Shown: positions 34,403-42,454 of the stretch, piece by piece
Layout: each line of letters starts with the position of its first letter
How positions within the stretch are numbered: the stretch's first letter is position 1
From: Chitinophagaceae bacterium
GTDB lineage: Bacteria > Bacteroidota > Bacteroidia > Chitinophagales > Chitinophagaceae
Assembly (NCBI GenBank): GCA_016787135.1
Contig: JAEUVK010000026.1
Span: 1 to 56,890, forward strand
Direction: 5' to 3'
DNA length: 56,890 nucleotides
Program-made: the position numbers and the translations under genes
Notes under the pieces: generated by a model
Told to the model about the DNA's origin: nothing
Seen by the model: only the letters and a program-made list of their open reading frames with translations
Database searches by the model: none

Positions 34403-35401
34403 TTAGTAGTACTTATGGCCTGACAGGAAATTCTTTACATAATCTTCCACCCCTTTCTCCAAAGACCAGAAGTCCTCTTTATATCCCGCCTTTCTTAATT
34501 TATTCATATCTGCTTCGGTGAAATACTGATATTTGTCCCGTATGTCAACAGGTGTATCAAAGTATTCTATATTTACTTTTTTTCCCAATGCAGTAAAAAT
34601 AGCAGAGACCTGGTCATTAAAGGATCTTGCTTTACCTGTTCCTAAGTTGTAAAGACCGGATCCAGGTACTTTGCCCGGCTCTGTACTTTTCTCCATGAAC
34701 CAGTAGCAAACCGCCACCACATCATTTACATAAATAAAATCCCTGAGTTGCTCGCCGTCTTTAAAATCAGGCCGATGAGAACGGAACAATCTTACTTTAC
34801 CTTTTTCCTGTATCTGATTAAAGGCATGAAAAATCACACTTGCCATTCTGCCTTTATGGTATTCATTCGGCCCATATACGTTAAAGAATTTCAGCCCTGC
34901 CCAAAATGGTGGTGCAGCATTTTGCTGAAGCGCCCATTTATCAAACTCATTTTTGGAAACACCGTAAGGATTCAGCGGCTTCAGCTTATCGAGTATCTCA
35001 TGTGAATCTGAATAGCCAAACTCCCCCCCCCCATACGTAGCAGCTGATGACGCATACACCAGGGGTATTTTCTTTTCTGCACAGAACTTCCACATCTTTT
35101 TGGAATATTCCACGTTCAGTTTTTCATGAATAGAATAGTCAAACTCTGTAGTATCTGTTCTGGCGCCGAGATGAAAAACGAAGTCAATGCTTACCTGATT
35201 CTCCCCTATCCATTTAAAAAGCTCTTCTCTTTCAACCTGCACATGGTATTTCTTGCTCTTGTAATTATCCAGCTTATCGCTCCTGCTGAAATCATCGCTG
35301 ATAATGATATTGGAGTACCCTTTTTTATTCAGGTACCCCACCATGCAACTGCCGATAAAGCCGGCAGCGCCTGTAACTAGTATGGCTGATTGTTTATCCA
35401 T
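34403..35401 (-). CDS. hldD: ADP-L-glycero-D-manno-heptose 6-epimerase
   Basis: 332 residues, extended SDR fold. NADP-binding GAAGFIGS at the N-terminus, FHLGARTDTTE, active-site SSAATYGG with YGVSK (Tyr and Lys), and FNVYGPNEYHKGRMAS diagnose HldD. It makes the heptose of the lipopolysaccharide inner core. A run of ten G in the coding strand (35032-35023) encodes Gly-Gly-Gly within TYGGGEF, a possible slippage site. It lies 18 bp downstream of a small membrane-protein gene and is transcribed with purL. Confidence 0.95.
   Translation of the reverse strand: MDKQSAILVTGAAGFIGSCMVGYLNKKGYSNIIISDDFSRSDKLDNYKSKKYHVQVEREELFKWIGENQVSIDFVFHLGARTDTTEFDYSIHEKLNVEYSKKMWKFCAEKKIPLVYASSAATYGGGEFGYSDSHEILDKLKPLNPYGVSKNEFDKWALQQNAAPPFWAGLKFFNVYGPNEYHKGRMASVIFHAFNQIQEKGKVRLFRSHRPDFKDGEQLRDFIYVNDVVAVCYWFMEKSTEPGKVPGSGLYNLGTGKARSFNDQVSAIFTALGKKVNIEYFDTPVDIRDKYQYFTEADMNKLRKAGYKEDFWSLEKGVEDYVKNFLSGHKYY
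35023..35032 (-). repeat. Homopolymer run G10 inside hldD
   Basis: Ten consecutive C on the forward strand (G on the coding strand) in the codons of TYGGGEF. Confidence 0.85.
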
Positions 35402-35419
35402 GCAGAAGAGCGGGATTTT

Positions 35420-35617
35420 TTAGAAGGAAAGCCTGATCCTGAGAAACAAGGCAAAAAGCAGGATGGTCATTACCAGCATTCCCACATAGTTACTTTGCTT
35501 TTCTTTGACTAAGGATGAAAATTTTTCTTTAGAAAATAAACTCCTGACCGCAGCACCTAAGTAATTAAAGAAGCCACCGGTTATAAAATCAATGAATTCA
35601 TCCAGGAAATTCTTCAT
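35420..35617 (-). CDS. Small membrane protein of unknown function
   Basis: 65 residues. An amphipathic N-terminal half (FLDEFIDFITGGFFNYLGAAV), a basic middle, and one C-terminal membrane segment (VGMLVMTILLFALFL) followed by a basic end. It sits 5 bp after the purL stop and 18 bp before hldD, so it is co-transcribed. No family recognised. Confidence 0.7.
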   Translation of the reverse strand: MKNFLDEFIDFITGGFFNYLGAAVRSLFSKEKFSSLVKEKQSNYVGMLVMTILLFALFLRIRLSF

Positions 35618-35622
35618 GTTGA

Positions 35623-37854
35623 TCAGATAGCGCTTAAAGCAGAACCTGCTGTTTCTTTGGCCAGATAATTCTCTATTGCCGTATCATATTCTTCTTTCCA
35701 CCAGTCTATCGTGCCCCAGAAATCCCCGTCTATTACTACCTCTCCTGTCGTTACCACCCCTATCTTCTCAAAAGGCAGATCGCCAAGGGCCGCTTCAAAC
35801 TCTTTTACTCTTTCCAATTCTACACTTACCAGAACACGGCTTTGCCCCTCGCCAAACAACCAGGCATCTTTACGGCAACTGTTATTGGTGATCACGGAAA
35901 AACCAAGTTCCCTGTTAAACCCGCTTTCGCATAAGGTGACAAACAAACCGCCTTCACTTACATCATGTGCAGATAAGATCAGTTTCCCGGAAATCAGCTG
36001 ACGTAACTTTTGTTGAAGTTTATACTCTTCTTCCAGATCAAAGTAGGGAGCAGGTGAATATTTTACCCCATTAATGTTATGCAGGTATTCAGAACAATTA
36101 ATATCGCTGGTCATCTTACCCAATACATAAAGAACATCTCCTTCATTTTTATAATCCAGTGTCATCTTTTCATCAATGTTTTCCAGCAATCCCACCATAC
36201 CAATAGTCGGAGTTGGGTTAACGGGACCGTCGGGATTCTGATTGTAAAAGCTTACGTTACCCCCAGTGACCGGCGTATCAAACTTTTTACAGGCTTCTCC
36301 CATACCTTTTACGGCATGTACGAACTGGTAATACACTTCGGGATCATACGGATTGCCGAAGTTCAGGCAATTGGTTACCCCTAATGGCAGGCCGCCGCTA
36401 CAGACTATATTTCTTGCTGCTTCGCTGACTGCGATCATAGCTCCTGTGAAAGGATCTGCAAACACATAGCGGCTGTTGCAGTCTGTTGTTACAGCAATTC
36501 CCTTCTTTGTTCCTTTTACCACCACTACAGATGCATCTGAGGGTAGATTGGTGGATGAATTCACCGTACCTACCATGCTGTCGTATTGGGTATATATCCA
36601 ACGCTTGGATGCAATTGAAGGCAATTTGATGATCTGTTCGGCAATAATTTTAAAGTTACCCGGCACCTCTACTTTTGACAAGTCGAATTCTTTTATCTTA
36701 TTGAAGTACGCCGGTTCACGATATTCCCTTTCATATTGAGGAGCACCTCCACCTAATACAAGATCATGTGCAGGAAGTGAAGCTTCCAATTCTCCATGCA
36801 TGTAGAAATTGAGGATGCCATCATCTGTTACTTCCCCGATCACTGAGCAAGGCAGGTCCCATTTATCAAAAACTTTTTGTACTTCCTGTTCCCTTCCCTT
36901 TTCGGCCACCAGCAACATTCTTTCCTGGCTTTCGCTAAGCAAAAGCTCCCATGCTTTCATGTTTTTTTGCCGGGTAGGTACCTTATCCAGATCGATCCGC
37001 ATCCCAGCTTCACCTTTTGCACTCATTTCTGATGTTGAGCAAATGATCCCGGCTGCCCCCATATCCTGCATTCCAACTACAGCGCCTGTTTGTATCACTT
37101 CTAAACAAGCTTCCAATAATTTCTTTTCCTGAAATGGGTCACCTACCTGCACTGCGGGAAGGTCCTGTGCGCTTTCTTCAGTGATATCAGCGGAAGCGAA
37201 TGATGCGCCGCCAATTCCGTCTTTACCAGTAGCGCTGCCAACAAACATGACCGGGTTACCGGTCCCTTTTGCGGTTGCAGAAACCGTTTCACCGACTTTG
37301 ACAATACCGACACTCATCGCATTCACCAGGGGGTTTGTATGATAGCATTGATCAAAATATATCTCTCCCCCGACTGTTGGTACGCCAAAACAATTTCCGT
37401 AATGACCAATTCCATGCACGACCCCTGAAAGCAGATGCTGTGTTTTATCTTCTTCCAATTTTCCAAACCGCAGAGAATTCAATGCAGCAATGGGTCTCGC
37501 ACCCATAGTGAAGATATCCCTGTGTATTCCACCAACACCGGTAGCTGCACCCTGGAAGGGTTCGATAGCGGAAGGGTGATTATGTGATTCTATTTTAAAT
37601 ACTACACCTAAACCATCCCCGATGTCCATCAGCCCTGCATTCTCCTCACCGGCTTTCACCAGCATCCTGCCGCCTTCTCTCGGTAATGTTTTAAGCCATT
37701 TGATCGAATTCTTATAACTGCAATGCTCGCTCCACATACCGGAGAATGCACATAACTCGTTAAAATTCGGCGTACGTCCCAGTTTTTGTTTTATCAGTTC
37801 AAATTCTGCTTCGGTAAGACGGAGTTGCTGTGCTGTTTTACTGGTTACTTCCAT
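35623..37854 (-). CDS. purL: Phosphoribosylformylglycinamidine synthase subunit PurL
   Basis: 743 residues, the small PurL without glutaminase domain, which needs separate PurQ and PurS (not in the window). Motifs: MWSEHCSYKNSIKWLK, ESHNHPSAIEPFQGAATGVGG, GDGIGG-like GKDGIGGASFAS, and DMGAAGIICS in the middle. It converts FGAR to FGAM in purine synthesis. A -7 element TAGCTTTG lies at 37889-37882. First gene of a unit with the 65-residue membrane protein and hldD. Confidence 0.97.
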   Translation of the reverse strand: MEVTSKTAQQLRLTEAEFELIKQKLGRTPNFNELCAFSGMWSEHCSYKNSIKWLKTLPREGGRMLVKAGEENAGLMDIGDGLGVVFKIESHNHPSAIEPFQGAATGVGGIHRDIFTMGARPIAALNSLRFGKLEEDKTQHLLSGVVHGIGHYGNCFGVPTVGGEIYFDQCYHTNPLVNAMSVGIVKVGETVSATAKGTGNPVMFVGSATGKDGIGGASFASADITEESAQDLPAVQVGDPFQEKKLLEACLEVIQTGAVVGMQDMGAAGIICSTSEMSAKGEAGMRIDLDKVPTRQKNMKAWELLLSESQERMLLVAEKGREQEVQKVFDKWDLPCSVIGEVTDDGILNFYMHGELEASLPAHDLVLGGGAPQYEREYREPAYFNKIKEFDLSKVEVPGNFKIIAEQIIKLPSIASKRWIYTQYDSMVGTVNSSTNLPSDASVVVVKGTKKGIAVTTDCNSRYVFADPFTGAMIAVSEAARNIVCSGGLPLGVTNCLNFGNPYDPEVYYQFVHAVKGMGEACKKFDTPVTGGNVSFYNQNPDGPVNPTPTIGMVGLLENIDEKMTLDYKNEGDVLYVLGKMTSDINCSEYLHNINGVKYSPAPYFDLEEEYKLQQKLRQLISGKLILSAHDVSEGGLFVTLCESGFNRELGFSVITNNSCRKDAWLFGEGQSRVLVSVELERVKEFEAALGDLPFEKIGVVTTGEVVIDGDFWGTIDWWKEEYDTAIENYLAKETAGSALSAI

Positions 37855-37992
37855 GAAAAAAATTGTGATGATGAAGAGCTACAAAGCTAAGGAAATGTGA
37901 GCTACGAAACCGGGGACCGGATAACAGACTTCCGGCTTCTGTCTCTGACTTATGGCTAATAATACTTATTTTGCAAGTTTAAAAACCGATCC

Positions 37993-39294
37993 TTGTTGGA
38001 GCACCTGCTGTTTGTCATCTATCTCATTTTGTTTGCCTGGCTGGTTACAAGGGTTAAATTCTTTACCCGTTCCGGGCTGACCAATTCGCAACTGGTAATT
38101 CTATTCCTGCTCAAAGTAATGGCGGGAATTTTTTATGGCTGGATGGGCCTGTATTATGGCAACCTTGCACAAATGGTGGATACATGGCTATTTCATCATA
38201 TAGGTTTGACAGAGTATCAACTATTATATACTGATCCCCACGCATACCTGACCAATATCTTCCACAATCCTTATGCAGGAGGGCTTGATAACTTTTTCGG
38301 CTCATCCAATTCTTATTGGAACGACCTGAAGAGCAACATTTTTATCAAACTTCTTTCGATATTCAATATTTTCAGTTTCGGGCATTACTATGTCAACGTC
38401 ATCTTCTTTTCTTTTCTTTCTATGTTTGGCCCGATGGCGGTATTCCGTGTCATGAACGATGCATTTCCGGGAAAACGAATAATTATTCTCCTGACCCTTT
38501 TTCTCATTCCGTCATTCATTTACTGGACAAGCGGGTTGCATAAAGAGGGGATCATTTTCACTGGAATCAGTCTTATCATTTATCATTTATACTTCGGATG
38601 GAAAGAAGGCCATTATTCATATAAAAGATGGATACTGATCATAGCCGGCCTGCTTATATTACTGATCCTCCGTAATTTTCTGCTTACTCTGGTCATCCCT
38701 GCAGTGATCGCATGGTTACTAACTACTCATTGGCCCAAATCCGGGTTAACGATTTTTATATCAGTTTACCTGTTTTTTGGAATAATATTTTTTAACGGCA
38801 GGTACATCAGTGAAAGATTTGATTTTCCCAAGGCAGTAGTTGATAAACAACAGGCATTTTTACAGTTACAAGGTGGCGGCTCTACCATACCGATCAAGAA
38901 ACTGGAACCGAATTTTATAAGCTTTTTGAAAAATGTTCCCCAGGCTATCACTTTATCGGTATTAAGGCCATATCCGTCTGACATACGGGACCTATTGACG
39001 CTTGCTGCCTCCCTGGAAATCAGCTTGATGCTACTTTTATTTTTGTTGTTTCTTTTTTTCAGAAAAAAGAGCCCGGATGTTTCAAAAAATACGATTTACC
39101 TCTTCCTTTTTCTTTCCTTTTCCATCATGTTGGCTATTGGGTTCAGTGTGAACAACCTCGGAGCCATAGTACGGTACAGAAGTATTATTCTGCCTTTTTT
39201 GATCATCCCAACGGTAGTACAAACCGATTGGAAGAAGATCGCTGCCTTTTTTACAAAAAATAACAAGAACAACCAACCAACAACAGCAACATGA
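37993..39294 (+). CDS. Polytopic membrane protein, possibly polymerase or glycosyltransferase-like
   Basis: About 433 residues. The start is a TTG at 37993 or the next codon; no ATG is in a suitable place. I count about ten membrane segments. The soluble parts are LTNIFHNPYAGGLDNFFGSSNSYW (residues about 82-105), SGLHKEG between two spans, and a short loop FDFPKAVVDKQQAFLQLQGGGS near residue 275. SGLHKEG resembles the short motif of Wzy/EpsG-type polymerases, but a family call is not safe. It overlaps the next gene by 4 nt (ATGA). Confidence 0.75.
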   Translation: MLEHLLFVIYLILFAWLVTRVKFFTRSGLTNSQLVILFLLKVMAGIFYGWMGLYYGNLAQMVDTWLFHHIGLTEYQLLYTDPHAYLTNIFHNPYAGGLDNFFGSSNSYWNDLKSNIFIKLLSIFNIFSFGHYYVNVIFFSFLSMFGPMAVFRVMNDAFPGKRIIILLTLFLIPSFIYWTSGLHKEGIIFTGISLIIYHLYFGWKEGHYSYKRWILIIAGLLILLILRNFLLTLVIPAVIAWLLTTHWPKSGLTIFISVYLFFGIIFFNGRYISERFDFPKAVVDKQQAFLQLQGGGSTIPIKKLEPNFISFLKNVPQAITLSVLRPYPSDIRDLLTLAASLEISLMLLLFLLFLFFRKKSPDVSKNTIYLFLFLSFSIMLAIGFSVNNLGAIVRYRSIILPFLIIPTVVQTDWKKIAAFFTKNNKNNQPTTAT

Positions 39295-40334
39295 TCAACT
39301 ATCCTGACGTAGTAAAAGCTGCCTGGAAGGGTTATGACCCATCAAGAACTATTCGTAGCATTGAAGATATCAGCCCGATGGTGTCCACCAACCATGTCTT
39401 CAAAATCACGTTCGCTGTTGAGGATTTTATTATAGCTAAACTTTCTACATTCGGTAAGTATGAGCACTTTAAAGAAGATCATCGTATCATACATTCATTA
39501 AGCAACAATCTTCTTTATCCATTTGAAAACCTGCTCGCCAAAAGCCTCTTGAAGAATAACAGGGTCTATACATATCGCTATAGAAAAGGAAAAATAGATG
39601 CCTGGGTGGTATTTTATAACCCAAGTCGTGTGATGCAGCGTATGCCCCGGCGATTACAGGAAGGGCATATCCGGAATTTCGGTCGGCAGATCGCCAAATT
39701 CCATCTGGCGTGTAGTCGTATCAGGAATGTAATACCCAAGAGCAGCAAGACCTTAAGAACAGATATAAATGACCTGCTTGAACAATTAGAAACCAATGAG
39801 AAACGATTCGGAAACAAAGAACAAATATCTCTGATTAGGCACCATTGCGAACAGTTCCTGAAAAACAGGAATAAATGCAATGCTGGTAGCTTTGAGATCA
39901 TTCCGGTTTTCATAGACTGGAACATCGGAAATTTTTCTGTAGTCGATAATTTTCAGTTATTCAGCCGCTGGGATTACGATTGGTTCCGGATGAGCAGCCG
40001 TATGCTTGACTTTTATTTTTTCAGCCGGGTGGTAAGTGATGTGGGAGATAAGAGTGTCTGGAGTTACGTGATCGGCCCGCTAATGGAAGACAGGTTCCTG
40101 CTCTTCCTCAGCGAATATCACAAGATCAACCCGCTTACTGCCGATGAGATCCGTTTCCTGCGGGAAGTTTATCGTTTCTTTATCCTGATCTATGTTATCA
40201 AAAATGGTGTTTATTTCTTCAGCGAACAGTATGCAAAAAAATTATACGCGGAAGCGCTGGAAATTTATCTTCCGTCTGTGGACAGGGATTTTGATCCTGA
40301 AAAAATTATTGATTACTTAAAGATCAGAGGCTGA
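39291..40334 (+). CDS. APH/kinase-fold protein
   Basis: 347 residues with no signal peptide, so cytoplasmic. The C-terminal half matches the aminoglycoside phosphotransferase fold. PVFIDWNIGNFSV holds the catalytic Asp and the metal-binding Asn in the HxDxxxxN position, with Asp-Trp-Asn in place of His-Gly-Asp, and SRWDYDWFRM holds the second metal-binding Asp. The N-lobe has IIAKLSTFGKYEHFKEDHR in the place of the lysine/glutamate part. It should phosphorylate a small molecule or sugar. A membrane protein precedes it and a HAD phosphatase follows. Confidence 0.75.
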   Translation: MINYPDVVKAAWKGYDPSRTIRSIEDISPMVSTNHVFKITFAVEDFIIAKLSTFGKYEHFKEDHRIIHSLSNNLLYPFENLLAKSLLKNNRVYTYRYRKGKIDAWVVFYNPSRVMQRMPRRLQEGHIRNFGRQIAKFHLACSRIRNVIPKSSKTLRTDINDLLEQLETNEKRFGNKEQISLIRHHCEQFLKNRNKCNAGSFEIIPVFIDWNIGNFSVVDNFQLFSRWDYDWFRMSSRMLDFYFFSRVVSDVGDKSVWSYVIGPLMEDRFLLFLSEYHKINPLTADEIRFLREVYRFFILIYVIKNGVYFFSEQYAKKLYAEALEIYLPSVDRDFDPEKIIDYLKIRG

Positions 40335-40351
40335 TTTAAATAATAACAGGT

Positions 40352-41194
40352 ATGACAGACTTTAAATCATTACTGGAAGGCTACAAGGTTATTTTTTTTG
40401 ATGCGTATGGTGTAATAAAAAATTACAAAGGGCTGATACCGGGCATTGAAAAAACATTTGACTGGCTGAATGAACAGCAAAAGTCTTACTATATTATTAC
40501 GAATGATGCAAGCCGAAGCCCTGACCTGCTGGCCGCTTCTTACAATAAGAATGGCCTGCTGCATATCACGCCGGACAAGATCATTTCTTCGGGAATGCTG
40601 GCTAAGGAATTCCTGGATCTGAAAGTAAAGAAGGGCCTTGTCGCTTATCTCGGTACTGAAGATTCAGCTCATTATATTGAGCACCCTGGTCTCGATACAT
40701 TGCCTCTTCAGCAAATGAATGAGGACAACATCAATGATATTACCGCACTTGTATTGTTGGACGATGAAGGATTTGACTGGATGGACGGACTGAATAAAGC
40801 AGTAAACCTCCTTCGCCGGAGAACCATCCCGGCTATTATTGCTAATCCTGACGGCGCCTATCCTATGTCAAAAAGAGATGTGGGAATTGCTATTGGTGGT
40901 CTTGCATATATGATCGAAAAGATCACAGGCAGAAAATTCATACGTTTCGGCAAACCGGACTCGCAGATATTCATGTTTGCCTGGGAATATATCCTTCCTT
41001 TTCATCCGGGCATTACAAAGAGAGACATACTGATGGTCGGAGACACCCTTCATACCGATATACTCGGTGGTAATAAGTTTGGCCTGGATACAGCCCTTGT
41101 ATTGACCGGCAACCTCCTTCCCGAGGATCATGAGACCCGCATTATGGCCACCGGAATCTCTCCCACCTTTATTTGTGAAACAGCAGTATTATAA
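40352..41194 (+). CDS. HAD-superfamily (NagD-like, subclass IIA) phosphatase
   Basis: 280 residues. The nucleophile motif is FFDAYGVIKN (Asp-x-Tyr instead of the common DxD), followed by ITNDASRS as motif II. RFGKPDSQIF carries the motif III Lys, and ILMVGDTLHTDILGGNKFGLDTALVLTG the motif IV. The cap is the IIA type between motifs II and III. It hydrolyses a small phosphate ester. It lies 17 bp after the kinase-fold gene. Confidence 0.88.
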   Translation: MTDFKSLLEGYKVIFFDAYGVIKNYKGLIPGIEKTFDWLNEQQKSYYIITNDASRSPDLLAASYNKNGLLHITPDKIISSGMLAKEFLDLKVKKGLVAYLGTEDSAHYIEHPGLDTLPLQQMNEDNINDITALVLLDDEGFDWMDGLNKAVNLLRRRTIPAIIANPDGAYPMSKRDVGIAIGGLAYMIEKITGRKFIRFGKPDSQIFMFAWEYILPFHPGITKRDILMVGDTLHTDILGGNKFGLDTALVLTGNLLPEDHETRIMATGISPTFICETAVL

Positions 41195-41313
41195 ACGAAT
41201 TATACAAAATAATAATTCAAATAATTTCATCCATTTTATTCAAAATAATGGTTGTTAGTTTAAAATTATTCACTTTTTTTGAACTTATAGCCCCGTTTAT
41301 GCCATTAATTCAG

Positions 41314-41321
41314 TAAACTTG
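41314..41321 (+). promoter_or_regulatory. Promoter -7 element of glutamine synthetase gene
   Basis: TAAACTTG, one mismatch to TAnnTTTG, 40 bp before the ATG. The upstream 100 bp are very AT-rich. Confidence 0.45.
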
Positions 41322-41361
41322 CAAAGTATTATTAATTTATAAAACAACCCCTTCATTAATT

Positions 41362-42372
41362 ATGGCAGTAAAGCTTGAATACATTTGGCTTGACGGTTAC
41401 AAGCCCACCCAGAGCCTTCGTAGTAAAACGAAAATTGAAAAAGAGTTTAGTGGTAAGCTGGCTGACCTACCTATGTGGAGCTTTGACGGTTCATCAACTG
41501 AGCAGGCGCCCGGTGGTTCTTCTGACTGTTTATTAAAGCCAGTTTTTGTTGTACCCGACCCCCAGCGTAAGAACGGATACCTCGTTATGTGTGAGGTTTT
41601 GAATGCAGATGGCACTGCTCACGATTCAAATGGCCGTGCACATATTGATGACGATGATAATGATTTTTGGTTTGGCTTCGAACAGGAATATTTTCTTTGG
41701 AATAATCAGACCAATAAACCTCTTGGTTTCCCTGCTGGTGGTTTCCCCGCACCTCAAGGGCCTTATTATTGTTCTGTAGGAGCTGCTAATTCATATGGAC
41801 GTCATATAGTGGAAGAGCACCTTGATGCATGCCTTGAGGCTGGTTTGAATGTGGAAGGTATAAATGCAGAAGTTGCAGCCGGTCAATGGGAGTTCCAGAT
41901 CTTCTCGAAAGGTGCTAAAGAAGCCGGAGATCAGATATGGGTAGCCCGTTACCTCCTGGAAAGAATTGGTGAGAAATATGGGGTTTCTGTCAACTGGCAT
42001 TGTAAGCCTCTTGGCGCCCTTGACTGGAACGGAAGCGGTATGCACGCCAACTTCTCCAATAGCTTGTTAAGAAATGCCGGCAGCAAAGCCATCTTTGATA
42101 AAGTATGTGAGTCGTTCCGTCCTGTTGTGAAAGAACACATCGAAGTATACGGGGCCGATAACCATCTCCGCCTGACAGGTAAACATGAAACAGCCAGCAT
42201 TCACGATTTCAGCTATGGTGTTTCTGACCGTGGCGCCTCTATCCGTATCCCGGTAATGGTTCCGGCCAAAGGCTGGAAAGGATATCTGGAAGATCGTCGT
42301 CCTAACTCGGCGGCTGATCCTTACAAAGTAGCGGCACGTATCATCAAGACCGTAAAAGCAGTGAAAGCATAA
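41362..42372 (+). CDS. glnA: Glutamine synthetase, class II (eukaryotic-like)
   Basis: 336 residues, the length of GSII. N-terminal beta-grasp domain with DLPMWSFDGSSTEQAPGGSSD; catalytic part with FGFEQEYFLW, NVEGINAEVAAGQWEFQI, PLGALDWNGSGMHANFS, RLTGKHET and SDRGASIRIP. It makes glutamine from glutamate, ammonia and ATP. A different class (GSIII) is encoded 82 bp downstream, separated by a terminator. Confidence 0.95.
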   Translation: MAVKLEYIWLDGYKPTQSLRSKTKIEKEFSGKLADLPMWSFDGSSTEQAPGGSSDCLLKPVFVVPDPQRKNGYLVMCEVLNADGTAHDSNGRAHIDDDDNDFWFGFEQEYFLWNNQTNKPLGFPAGGFPAPQGPYYCSVGAANSYGRHIVEEHLDACLEAGLNVEGINAEVAAGQWEFQIFSKGAKEAGDQIWVARYLLERIGEKYGVSVNWHCKPLGALDWNGSGMHANFSNSLLRNAGSKAIFDKVCESFRPVVKEHIEVYGADNHLRLTGKHETASIHDFSYGVSDRGASIRIPVMVPAKGWKGYLEDRRPNSAADPYKVAARIIKTVKAVKA

Positions 42373-42398
42373 TTGCATTTATTGTCAATAAGTATTTT

Positions 42399-42432
42399 AT
42401 CCCTTCCGTCTTTGTATGGAAGGGATTTTTTT
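42399..42432 (+). terminator. Rho-independent terminator between the two glutamine synthetase genes
   Basis: ATCCCTTCC (42399-42407), 10-base loop, GGAAGGGAT (42418-42426), then a T tract to about 42432. TTTCTTTG follows directly and could be the -7 element of the next gene. Confidence 0.8.
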
Positions 42433-42454
42433 TCTTTGCCAAAAGCTAACAAAT

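Noticed and set aside
37890..37970. Short repeated words (CCGG, CTTC, TCTG) upstream of the membrane-protein operon as a repeat element
   Set aside because: The words recur but do not form arms longer than about 6 bp, so chance is a sufficient explanation.
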